Numbered from the stretch's first letter, positions 1 to 5,559 are shown. The stretch is 8,272 nt of DNA from an uncultured Clostridia bacterium (GCA_946535685.1 CAMNDR010000026.1:1-8272); one strand, 5' to 3'. The notes: generated by a model not told the origin, from the sequence alone. A program made the numbers and translations.

Positions 1-1192
1 CTATGCATCCGGATGGGCAAACCGTGTGGACGTGGCAGCCCGGCGTGCGATCATGACCGGCATGGGGCAGCTCACCGGGAAGATCAACGAGGACAATGCC
101 AAGGCGCTCGAGACGGACTGGTTCGAGATCACCTGGCACTCTGGGTACCGACCTGAGCACTGGTGGGGCGGCAAGTGGTACAAGCGTGACGATCTGGCCA
201 AGATCTGTGGACTGGGTACGGTCACAGGCCTGTGCGGTGCGAACTGCTACCACGACTACTACCCCGTCATCCCCGGCATTTCTGAGCCGACCTACACCGA
301 CGAGCAGCTCGCCGAGATGAGCGCCAAGGAGCAGCAGCCGATCGAGTACAACGGCAAGACGTACACCAAGTACGAGGCAACGCAGCGGCAGCGTGCTCTC
401 GAAACGACCATGCGGGCGCAGCGGCAGGAGATGAAGCTGCTCAAAGAAGGCGGCGCCGATGAGGACAATCTGATCAACCTCCGGGCACGCTACCGTGCGA
501 CCTCGCAGGAGTATGTGCGGTTCTCCGAAGCCGCCGGCCTTCCGCAGCAGCGGGAGCGTGTCAGCATCGACGGACTCGGCAATATCATGCAAGGCAAGTA
601 CACCGGCGGCAGCGACAAGCCGTCGCCTGTTAAGGTTCCTCCGGTTGGCGCAAAACGTGGAACGCCGGTGCCGGATGCAGAGCGGCGGGAACTGCTCGAG
701 CACCCGAGGATGGTGTTGACAAATCCGGCGCAGAGTGGTATAATAAACAGTAAGGTCAGCGATAGAATGATCAACTCCAACAACGAGAGCGATTATGGTG
801 TTTTCGACTTCGAGGATATTGAGCGAGACCTCGAATCGTCCAGTGTCGGTAGGGATATTGCACAGTACATCGAGGATGAAGGCATTTACATCACGATGAA
901 TTACGATGTTAATCTTCCAGAGGAGGGCCTGGCCGGTTATATCAGCGGAAAAGATGTTGAAATATACGCTGTTCTGCATAACAATGAAACGGAAGTATCT
1001 CAAACTATTATCCATGAATGTGCCCATAGAAAATATCATTGGGATGAAGATATGGAAGGCGAGATTAACTGTCGCCTGTTAGAACATTTCCATACGCACG
1101 AAACGATAAGTGAGAGAGAAATTCAGGCTATTGTTGATTTTGTGCGTTCGGAGTATTCTGAATTTTCGGAGGGGGATCTGTATGGCTACTAA
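1..1192 (+). CDS. Phage minor capsid protein 2 with C-terminal zincin-like domain (5' partial)
   Basis: The reading frame is open from the window edge (first full codon at 2), so the true start is upstream; the GTG at 26 lies inside a conserved segment (NRVDVAARRAI) and is not the start. Counting from that GTG as residue 1, residues 1-120 carry the hallmarks of the Phage_min_cap2 family: GYRPEHWWGGKW, then CGANCYHDYYP and PGISEPTYT (C70, C74, H76). A charged, probably helical region follows to about residue 170. These proteins sit near the portal inside the head. After a short linker (TNPAQSGIINS, about 232-242) the protein changes character: residues 245-388 are acidic, AT-rich in codons, and contain IIHECAH (H330, E331, H334), a HExxH zinc-protease motif, with E346 twelve residues on as a plausible third ligand. 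The capsid call is firm; the metallopeptidase or effector role of the tail is inference. It overlaps the next gene by 11 bases. Confidence 0.9.
   Translation, partial: YASGWANRVDVAARRAIMTGMGQLTGKINEDNAKALETDWFEITWHSGYRPEHWWGGKWYKRDDLAKICGLGTVTGLCGANCYHDYYPVIPGISEPTYTDEQLAEMSAKEQQPIEYNGKTYTKYEATQRQRALETTMRAQRQEMKLLKEGGADEDNLINLRARYRATSQEYVRFSEAAGLPQQRERVSIDGLGNIMQGKYTGGSDKPSPVKVPPVGAKRGTPVPDAERRELLEHPRMVLTNPAQSGIINSKVSDRMINSNNESDYGVFDFEDIERDLESSSVGRDIAQYIEDEGIYITMNYDVNLPEEGLAGYISGKDVEIYAVLHNNETEVSQTIIHECAHRKYHWDEDMEGEINCRLLEHFHTHETISEREIQAIVDFVRSEYSEFSEGDLYGY
716..744 (+). promoter_or_regulatory. Consensus sigma-70/sigma-A promoter inside the minor capsid gene
   Basis: TTGACA at 716-721 and TATAAT at 739-744 are separated by exactly 17 bases, and the TGG just before the -10 box supplies an extended -10 (TGn). 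All twelve box positions match consensus. It lies within codons for the linker VLTNPAQSGII, exactly where GC content drops. Transcription would start near 751 and run through the HECAH domain and the zinc-ribbon gene to the terminator at 1353-1385. An in-frame ATG at 767, with a weak AAGG at 752-755, could start a free 141-residue domain. The motif is plain in the sequence; its activity is untested. Confidence 0.7.
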
Positions 1193-1364
1193 TCAGGTTG
1201 ATATTGTTAAACGGCTTCGTAGCGGTGAAAAGGTTTTGTGCCCCTGCTGCGGAAAAGGATACATGACCGGAATGACGAAACGTCCGCCAGAAAGAGAAAC
1301 GCATTTCATCTGCCCTGAATGTCGAGAAAAGCTGATATTGAATTTTAGAATGAAAACCGCCTGA
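1182..1364 (+). CDS. Small zinc-ribbon protein, candidate partner (immunity?) of the HECAH domain
   Basis: A 60-residue protein. ATG 1182 is chosen because GGAGGGGG at 1168-1175 sits six bases upstream; upstream in-frame starts lack such a site. It begins inside the last codons of the minor capsid gene (11-base overlap), which suggests translational coupling. Two CxxC knuckles, C20/C23 (CPCCGKG) and C44/C47 (CPEC), 20 residues apart, form a typical four-cysteine zinc ribbon; the N-terminal stretch (VDIVKRLRSGEK) looks helical. No catalytic motif is visible. Its AT-rich composition matches the upstream HECAH domain and not the structural genes. Its stop codon lies in the loop of the following terminator, so it is the last gene of that unit. 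From position it could neutralise or assist the fused domain, but nucleic-acid binding or a regulatory role is equally possible. The gene call is secure, the function is not. Confidence 0.8.
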   Translation: MATNQVDIVKRLRSGEKVLCPCCGKGYMTGMTKRPPERETHFICPECREKLILNFRMKTA

Positions 1365-1385
1365 GTAATCCGGCGGTTTTGTTAT
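1353..1385 (+). terminator. Intrinsic terminator closing the zincin/zinc-ribbon unit
   Basis: AAAACCGCC (1353-1361) and GGCGGTTTT (1372-1380) form a perfect 9-bp stem with a 10-base loop that contains the TGA stop of the zinc-ribbon gene, followed by GTTAT. The GC core is five pairs. The A-run on the left arm would also give a T-run on the other strand, so it may be bidirectional. It lies within the phage late gene block, so late transcription must read through it. Confidence 0.8.
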
Positions 1386-1406
1386 ACCCAAACGGAGGTG
1401 AACACA

Positions 1407-1646
1407 ATGGACGAATGGAAAGAACGGCTCAAAGCCGAGTACGCGGAGCTGAAAGGGCGCCTTGAAAAACTGCACAGATGGAACGTCAAGCAGGACGTCG
1501 CTCAGCGCCTGCAACCACGCACAGTGGAAAAGACAGAGGACGATCTGAACCGGATTCTACTTCTGGATCAGGAGGAAGCGATGGAGCGCTATCTGCGGAT
1601 CCTTGAAACCCGTGCCGAGATCTACGGCATCGAGCTGGGACAGTGA
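1407..1646 (+). CDS. Small charged phage protein, crAss001_48-related type
   Basis: A 79-residue, highly charged and mostly helical protein. ATG 1407 is chosen over the in-frame GTG at 1398 because the GTG overlaps the ribosome site GGAGG (1394-1398), which is spaced eight bases from the ATG. The sequence DEWKERLKAEYAELKGRLEKLH followed near the C-terminus by RYLRILETRAEIYGIEL resembles the small gut-phage family named after crAss001 gene 48, recalled from memory and not searched. No enzymatic motif, signal peptide or membrane segment is present; a coiled coil over residues 1-25 is plausible. It is the first gene after the terminator at 1353-1385 and has no promoter of its own in the short gap, so it probably depends on read-through from the late operon. 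Function unknown. Confidence 0.8.
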   Translation: MDEWKERLKAEYAELKGRLEKLHRWNVKQDVAQRLQPRTVEKTEDDLNRILLLDQEEAMERYLRILETRAEIYGIELGQ

Positions 1647-1661
1647 GCGGGGAGGAATGCT

Positions 1662-1850
1662 ATGAAGATCATCAAAGAAGGCAAAAAGCCAGACTATTCA
1701 AAGCGATTCACCTGTGATCTCTGCGGCTGCGTATTCATCGCCGAGAAATCAGAGTATGCTATCGTCCAGATAGACTATAACGAATCCGGCTATGAGTGCG
1801 AATGCCCCTGCTGTGGGGCGCTCGTTCGGAGAACAAGTGATGATGACTGA
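1662..1850 (+). CDS. Small zinc-ribbon phage protein of unknown function
   Basis: A 62-residue protein started at ATG 1662, with GGAGG (1651-1655) six bases upstream. Two cysteine knuckles, C18/C21 in CDLCGCVF and C48/C51 in CPCCG, frame a middle segment of mixed hydrophobic and acidic residues; the pattern is a rubredoxin-like zinc ribbon. The N-terminus MKIIKEGKKP followed by an FTC knuckle is a common layout among small phage zinc-ribbon proteins. It follows the crAss001_48-like gene by 15 bases and overlaps the next gene by 11, so the three tiny genes form one translational group. Roles such as nucleic-acid binding or host-factor interaction are possible, but none is shown. Confidence 0.8.
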   Translation: MKIIKEGKKPDYSKRFTCDLCGCVFIAEKSEYAIVQIDYNESGYECECPCCGALVRRTSDDD

Positions 1851-2031
1851 CGCCAAAGCACTCCGGGCTTCTGAACTTCTGCAGCGCTACTGTGCAGAGC
1901 GTGGCTGCGTGGACTGCATCTTCCGTCTGCTGGAGAGCGGCTTCTGCGCGATCGGAGCGGTGCATCATCCAGCGCTGATTCCGGTGGAAGAACTGAGAAA
2001 GCAAGTTAAACCTAACAGCCCTGAAAACTGA
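1840..2031 (+). CDS. Small Cys-rich hypothetical phage protein
   Basis: A 63-residue protein. Three adjacent starts are possible (GTG 1837, ATG 1840, ATG 1843); 1840 is preferred because GGAG at 1828-1831 is eight bases upstream. It overlaps the end of the preceding zinc-ribbon gene by 11 bases in another frame. Four cysteines are arranged C18-x4-C23-x2-C26-x9-C36, followed by a His pair (H42, H43), which could bind zinc or an iron-sulfur cluster. I do not recognise the family, though short proteins with this C-x4-C-x2-C pattern recur in phages. It is the last of the small genes before the non-coding leader and terminator that precede the scaffold gene. Confidence 0.7.
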   Translation: MMTDAKALRASELLQRYCAERGCVDCIFRLLESGFCAIGAVHHPALIPVEELRKQVKPNSPEN

Positions 2032-2037
2032 ATCTTG

Positions 2038-2073
2038 ACCGCAAATATTGCATGATTTCTGCAAATCTGCGGT
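2038..2073 (+). repeat. Imperfect inverted repeat (hairpin) downstream of the small genes
   Basis: ACCGCA (2038-2043) pairs with TGCGGT (2068-2073) and, inside it, TTGCA (2048-2052) pairs with TGCAA (2060-2064) around a seven-base loop. The two stems are joined by an internal bulge of four and three bases. No T-run follows, so it is not a terminator by itself. It could be an RNA structure, processing site or protein-binding dyad just ahead of the real terminator. Confidence 0.5.
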
Positions 2074-2092
2074 TTAAGATATACAAAAACGT

Positions 2093-2120
2093 AAAGCATC
2101 TCGAAAGAGGTGCTTTTCTT
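2093..2120 (+). terminator. Intrinsic terminator upstream of the scaffold gene
   Basis: AAAGCATCTC (2093-2102) pairs with GAGGTGCTTT (2107-2116) over ten positions, with one G-T wobble, around a GAAA tetraloop, then TCTT continues the T-tract. The GNRA loop and long stem make this a stable hairpin. It lies between the small genes and the scaffold/capsid genes, so either the late operon reads through it by antitermination, or it sets the ratio between upstream and capsid transcripts. Confidence 0.8.
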
Positions 2121-2191
2121 ATGCCCTGCGCACGGCGTTAAAAGGCGCACCCAAGGGACGAAAACCCGTAAAAATCGTAGGAGGTATGCAC
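2121..2191 (+). promoter_or_regulatory. Leader and strong ribosome site of the scaffold gene
   Basis: These 71 bases hold no credible gene and no convincing promoter. AGGAGG at 2179-2184 decides the scaffold start: it is seven bases from ATG 2192 and only one base from the in-frame ATG at 2186, so 2192 is used. A weak stem TGCGC/GCGCA (2127-2131 with 2145-2149) is possible. Confidence 0.5.
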
Positions 2192-2722
2192 ATGAAACGA
2201 GAATTTCTGGAAGGCCTGGGTCTGGAGAAGGACGTGATCGACCAGATCATGACGGAGAACGGCAAGGACATCACCCGGGAGAAGCAGCGGGCGGACAGTC
2301 TGAAGACCCAGCTCGACGAGGCTCGGGAGACGCTCAAGGGCTTCGAGGGTGTGAACGTGACCGAGCTGCAGGGCAAGGTCGCGCAGCTCACTGCCGATCT
2401 CGCAGCAAAGGACGCAGAGCATCAGGCTAAGCTTGCCGACATCGAGTTCCAGACCGTGCTGGACGCAGCCATTGCAGGCAGCAAGGCACGCAACCCGGTC
2501 GCCGTCAAGGCGCTGCTGGACGTCGCTGCACTCAAGGCGTCGCACAACCAGACCGAGGACATCCGCACGGCGCTCGAAGCCGTGAAGAAGGAGAACGACT
2601 ATCTGTTCGAGGGGACGAACGTGCCGAGAGTGCTCAGCTCGACACCCGGTGCAGACCCCAAGACGGATTCCACAAAAACACAAGCGAACGAAGCCCTGAG
2701 AGGCTTCTTCGGAAAGGAGTAA
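2192..2722 (+). CDS. Capsid scaffolding protein, phage minor structural protein Gp20 family
   Basis: A 176-residue protein that matches the Phage_GP20 pattern: an N-terminal MKREFLEGLGLEKDVIDQIM motif, then a long coiled coil (about residues 25-85, KQRADSLKTQLDEAR and VAQLTADLAAKDAEHQ), then a globular helical segment with AIAGSKARNPVAVKALLD, and a flexible Pro/Thr-rich tail ending in EALRGFFGKE. Scaffold proteins of this type line the inside of the procapsid, guide assembly of the major capsid protein and are then lost. The position directly before the major capsid gene (four-base gap) agrees with this. The start at 2192 is set by AGGAGG seven bases upstream. Its stop lies next to the ribosome site of the capsid gene, suggesting coupled expression. 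No protease gene is seen nearby, so maturation must use another route or a gene outside the window. Confidence 0.92.
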   Translation: MKREFLEGLGLEKDVIDQIMTENGKDITREKQRADSLKTQLDEARETLKGFEGVNVTELQGKVAQLTADLAAKDAEHQAKLADIEFQTVLDAAIAGSKARNPVAVKALLDVAALKASHNQTEDIRTALEAVKKENDYLFEGTNVPRVLSSTPGADPKTDSTKTQANEALRGFFGKE

Positions 2723-2726
2723 TACT

Positions 2727-3917
2727 ATGCCTAATATTATCAGCAGAGAGCAGGCCGAGGCGCTCATCAGTGAGCAGCTCCGCCCCGAGATTACGCAGAA
2801 GGTACCGGAGCAGTCGGCATTCCTGTCGATGGCTCGCCGCCTCCCCAACATGACCAGCAAGCAGACCCGCATGAGAGTGCTGGATGTGCTGCCGATGGCA
2901 TACTTCGTCAACGGTGACACCGGCTACAAGCAGACGAGCGAAATGGGGTGGGACAATGTATTCGTGACCGCCGCAGAGCTCGCCGTCATCGTCCCCATCC
3001 CGGAAGCCGTCCTCGATGATGCAGACTTCGACATCATGGGCGAGGTGACGCCGAGAGTGCTCGAAGCAATGCACCGCAAGGTGGACGGCGCCATCCTGTT
3101 CGGTATCAACCGCCCCGCAGAGTGGGATGCAGACATCATCACCAGAGCCCGCCAGGCCGGCAACAATGTCGCTGTGGCAGCGGGCAGGGATATGTATGAT
3201 CTCATCCTCGGTGAATACGGCGCTTTCGCCAAGGTCGAGGAATCCGGCTACGAGGTGACCGGCGTCATGGGGGGGCTGGGCATGCGTGTCAAGCTCAGAG
3301 GCCTGCGCACGCCCGACGGCCAGCCGATCTTCAGCACATCCATGCAGGGTACAACGCAGTACGCCCTCGACGGCGTGGCCATGCAGTTTCCGAAGAACGG
3401 CGCATTTGACAACAGCATCGCACAGATGATCGTCGGTGATTTCTCGCAGGCGGTCTATTCCATCCGCCAGGACATCACCGTCAAGATCCTCGACCAGTCC
3501 GTGATCCAGGATCCTGTCACCAAGGAGATTGTCTACAACCTCGCACAGCAGGACATGATCGCCCTCAGAGTTGTGATGCGGCTCGGCTGGGCGCTGCCGA
3601 ACCCGGCGACACCGCTGGACGAGGGCAGAACTGCCTGCCCGTTCGCCTACATCGAACCCGGCACGCCCGTGACCACCAAGACCGTGACCTTCACCGTCAC
3701 CAACGGCACCGGCAACGATGCGACACCGGTCGAAGGCGCAGCCGTAGAGGTCGAGGGCGCTCGTCTGCTCACCAACAGTTCCGGCCAGTGCGCCTTCAAC
3801 CTGAGAGCCGGCTCCTATGATGTCCGGGTCCGCGCCAAGGGCTACAAGACCATGACCGACAGCGTGACCGTGGCCGGCAGCAATGTCACCAAGGCCGTGA
3901 CGCTCGTCGCTAACTGA
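2727..3917 (+). CDS. Major capsid protein (HK97 fold) with C-terminal Ig-like domain
   Basis: A 396-residue protein; AAGGAG at 2714-2719 is seven bases before ATG 2727. Residues 1-310 are an HK97-type shell protein: N-terminal SREQAEALISEQLRPEI, E-loop region with VLPMAYFVNGDTGYKQTSEMGW, ELAVIVPIPEAVLDDADFDI in the spine/P-domain, LFGINRP, and a final strand-rich region with MIALRVVMRLGWALPNP. It forms the icosahedral shell. Residues 311-396 are an added beta domain (EGAAVEVEG, NSSGQCAF, RAGSYDVRVRAKGY) of carboxypeptidase-regulatory/PEGA-like type, probably displayed outside the capsid, where such domains are thought to bind carbohydrate or stabilise particles. The rest is of usual length for the family. 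The gene follows the scaffold and is followed after two bases by the connector. No unusual codon use is apparent at the domain junction. Confidence 0.94.
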   Translation: MPNIISREQAEALISEQLRPEITQKVPEQSAFLSMARRLPNMTSKQTRMRVLDVLPMAYFVNGDTGYKQTSEMGWDNVFVTAAELAVIVPIPEAVLDDADFDIMGEVTPRVLEAMHRKVDGAILFGINRPAEWDADIITRARQAGNNVAVAAGRDMYDLILGEYGAFAKVEESGYEVTGVMGGLGMRVKLRGLRTPDGQPIFSTSMQGTTQYALDGVAMQFPKNGAFDNSIAQMIVGDFSQAVYSIRQDITVKILDQSVIQDPVTKEIVYNLAQQDMIALRVVMRLGWALPNPATPLDEGRTACPFAYIEPGTPVTTKTVTFTVTNGTGNDATPVEGAAVEVEGARLLTNSSGQCAFNLRAGSYDVRVRAKGYKTMTDSVTVAGSNVTKAVTLVAN

Positions 3918-3919
3918 TC

Positions 3920-4309
3920 ATGAGGGCGTATGCGGATGAGACGTTCTACACGGGCGTCTACTTACAGGGGAAGGAGGCGGTCGTGACGGCCGCCTTCGGC
4001 TTTTATGCCATGCAGGCATCCGCACAGATCAACGCCTACCTCGGCTCGTCTGTACCGGATGAGCCTACCGAAGAGATGCAGCTCTGCTGCTGCGAGCTGG
4101 CGGAGCTGCTCTTCGCAGGCGATATCTCCGAGGCGACACAGAAGCAAGGCATCGCATCCGAGAGTGTGCAGGGCTGGTCGCAGTCCTATGAGAGCTCGGA
4201 GAGCCGGCAGACGGCACAGCAGGGACTACTGCGGGCATGTCTGCACAAGTGGCTCGGCGGGATCTCTGCCGGCATGGTGACGCCGCAGCGGAGGTGGCAC
4301 GAATGCTAA
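3920..4309 (+). CDS. Head-tail connector protein, gp6-like
   Basis: A 129-residue helical protein. It starts with MRAYADETFYTGVYLQGKE and carries EEMQLCCCELAELLF and ESVQGWSQSYES, the layout of phage connector (adaptor) proteins that form the ring below the portal through which DNA passes. The start is two bases after the capsid stop; no clear ribosome site precedes it, so expression probably relies on coupling to the capsid gene. Its end overlaps the next gene by seven bases (ATGCTAA). Three consecutive cysteines (CCC) in the middle helix are unusual but sit in a conserved helix position. The order capsid, connector, then three further small neck proteins is standard for siphophages. Confidence 0.85.
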   Translation: MRAYADETFYTGVYLQGKEAVVTAAFGFYAMQASAQINAYLGSSVPDEPTEEMQLCCCELAELLFAGDISEATQKQGIASESVQGWSQSYESSESRQTAQQGLLRACLHKWLGGISAGMVTPQRRWHEC

Positions 4310-4647
4310 AAAATGCAGACGTAACCATCTACGAGAGCGGCAGCTATGTGCGTCACTTTATACCGGGCGTCTACTGGTTCGACTGCCGGGGGCGCACGGC
4401 CACGGGCCACGGGCAAACTGTCACTGACAGCGTCCTGCTGTACCTGTACACGTTTGACTATATCCCGAAGGCGGGCGACATACTGGTTGCCGGGAACTGT
4501 GAATATGTGTTTGACGCATCGACGGAGCGCACCGCATCGGAAAGCATGAAGGCATTCCGTGCGGTGCATCCGGATTTTGCGGTCGTGAAGAATGCGGCAG
4601 ACTGCCGGTATGGAGGTCTGCCGCACATCGAAATCACAGCGAGGTGA
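4303..4647 (+). CDS. Neck/head-closure protein, DUF6751-like
   Basis: A 114-residue beta-rich protein. ATG 4303 is chosen because GGAGGT (4290-4295) lies seven bases upstream and because it gives the family N-terminus MLKNADVTIYE. Further signs are PGVYWFDCRGR, GDILVAGNCEYVF in the middle and a conserved-looking C-terminus, AADCRYGGLPHIEITA. These features resemble DUF6751, a family found in the neck-gene position of Bacillota phages; the assignment is from memory. By position, between connector and Minor_capsid_2-like protein, it probably forms the stopper or head-closure ring that holds packaged DNA. It overlaps the connector gene by seven bases and is followed by the next start after four bases. 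Confidence 0.75.
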   Translation: MLKNADVTIYESGSYVRHFIPGVYWFDCRGRTATGHGQTVTDSVLLYLYTFDYIPKAGDILVAGNCEYVFDASTERTASESMKAFRAVHPDFAVVKNAADCRYGGLPHIEITAR

Positions 4648-4651
4648 TCGC

Positions 4652-5125
4652 ATGGCACAGCAAATCCCCCAGCCGCATGACAGAAGACTGACCGGGCCCG
4701 GCGGCGCAGAGATCACGCTTGTCTGGGACAGGCGTTTCGGATGGAAACGGTCAGAGCGATTCCGGAAAACACAGGCGTTCATCGACCAGGAGGTCATCCG
4801 CCTGATGGTACCGTACACACCGAGCCGGAACAATGTCCTGGCAAAGGCGGCAGCGCAGGGCACGAAGATCGGCAGCGGGCGCATTCTGGTGCTTTCCCCC
4901 TACGGGCGGTACCAGTATTATGGCGTGCTGATGGTGTCGAGCCTGACCGGCTCCGCCTACGCCGTACACGGTGAGAAGAAGGTCATCACAGACCGGAAGC
5001 TGGTCTACAGCACAGCAAAACACCCGCAGGCGCAGGCGCTGTGGTTTGAAACAGTGAAGAAGCAACACGGCACAGCGATCCTGCGGGGCGCTGCTGCCAT
5101 TGCAGGAGGGAGGCCGAGCAAGTGA
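4652..5125 (+). CDS. Minor capsid/neck protein, Minor_capsid_2-like (HK97 gp10 role)
   Basis: A 157-residue protein started at ATG 4652; GAGGTGAT at 4641-4648 lies close upstream and overlaps the previous stop. The core includes RRFGWKRSERFRKTQAFIDQEVI, then MVPYTPSRNNVLAKAA, GRILVLSPYGRYQYYG and KHPQAQALWFETVKKQH. The pattern of PYTP, a Gly-rich turn, PYGRYQYYG and a C-terminal helix is that of the Minor_capsid_2 family and functionally parallels HK97 gp10, a neck protein at the head-tail junction. It is a little longer than the usual ~115-residue core because of its N-terminal extension (QQIPQPHDRRLTGPGG). Its stop overlaps the GTG start of the tail terminator gene. Confidence 0.85.
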   Translation: MAQQIPQPHDRRLTGPGGAEITLVWDRRFGWKRSERFRKTQAFIDQEVIRLMVPYTPSRNNVLAKAAAQGTKIGSGRILVLSPYGRYQYYGVLMVSSLTGSAYAVHGEKKVITDRKLVYSTAKHPQAQALWFETVKKQHGTAILRGAAAIAGGRPSK

Positions 5126-5559
5126 ATGTGATAGAACGCACCCGTGAGATCCTGGGGCGGTTCCCGCTGATCGCAGAGGTGTGCAACGTGGTGCATGTGG
5201 ACTTTGCCGACCCGGAGCCAACCAGCTACGGGCTCAGCTCTGTGGATGACACGCTGCTCTCCGAGAGTATCCTCGGCGGGCAGGTACGGCAGCATACCTT
5301 CCTGCTGTACACGACCTACAGCGGCATCAATGACTATGAACGGCTGCACAACGCATCGGCGCTGCTGGAGCTGTCGCACTGGCTCCTGCATCAGACCGGG
5401 GCGGAGGTAACCACAGATACCGGCAGCGGCCGCATCGAGCGCATCACTGCCGAGAATGGCATGCTGTACGCAGTCCCGCAGGACAACATTGAGGACGCCG
5501 TGCAGTATCAGATGAAAATTATTGTGAAATACACTGTTGAAAGTGAGGAAAGCGCATGA
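5122..5559 (+). CDS. Tail terminator/minor capsid protein, Minor_capsid_3-like
   Basis: A 145-residue protein with a GTG start at 5122 that overlaps the previous stop (GTGA); GGGAGG at 5108-5113 is eight bases upstream, which favours it over the GTG at 5128. The N-terminus NVIERTREILGRFPLIAEV, then HVDFADPEPTSYGLSS, HTFLLYTTYSGINDYERL, ELSHWLLHQTG, and a last strand QYQMKIIVKYTVE match the phage minor capsid family that caps the tail tube. Such a terminator ring stops tail polymerisation and joins the tail to the neck. The position, after the gp10-like protein and before the tail genes, agrees. The gene ends in ATGA, shared with the next start, as is usual for tightly coupled late genes. Confidence 0.85.
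   Translation: MNVIERTREILGRFPLIAEVCNVVHVDFADPEPTSYGLSSVDDTLLSESILGGQVRQHTFLLYTTYSGINDYERLHNASALLELSHWLLHQTGAEVTTDTGSGRIERITAENGMLYAVPQDNIEDAVQYQMKIIVKYTVESEESA

Larger units (their letters stand above)
716..1385 (+). other. AT-richer cassette: promoter, effector-like domain, zinc-ribbon gene, terminator
   Basis: Base composition changes sharply here. A sample line upstream (481-540) is about 70% GC, whereas 961-1020 is about 33% and 1081-1140 about 37%; GC rises again after the terminator. The block contains a full transcription unit: promoter 716-744, HECAH domain in frame with the capsid protein, overlapping zinc-ribbon gene, terminator. No flanking direct repeats, transposase or att-like site are seen, so exchange by recombination at the linker is more likely than transposition. 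The cassette interpretation is inference from composition and layout. Confidence 0.55.

Noticed and set aside
1128..1514. Minus-strand open frame of 128 codons through the zinc-ribbon gene and the terminator
   Set aside because: It would be translated across a strong hairpin and two opposing genes, and has no ribosome site or recognisable motif.
2035..2080. TTGACC at 2035-2040 with a TAAGAT (2075-2080) as a promoter for the scaffold operon
   Set aside because: The spacing of 34 bases is far too long, and no acceptable -10 lies 16-18 bases after TTGACC.
2121..2141. Six-codon leader frame MPCARR after the second terminator
   Set aside because: Its only ribosome-like site is inside the terminator stem, and so short a frame is expected by chance.
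2127..2149. Stem TGCGC/GCGCA in the scaffold leader
   Set aside because: Only five pairs with a 13-base loop in GC-rich sequence; not enough to call a functional structure.
2138..2920. Minus-strand open frame of 260 codons across the scaffold and capsid starts
   Set aside because: It is antisense to two well-supported genes, has a biased His/Leu/Cys composition and no ribosome site; high GC on the coding strand explains its length.
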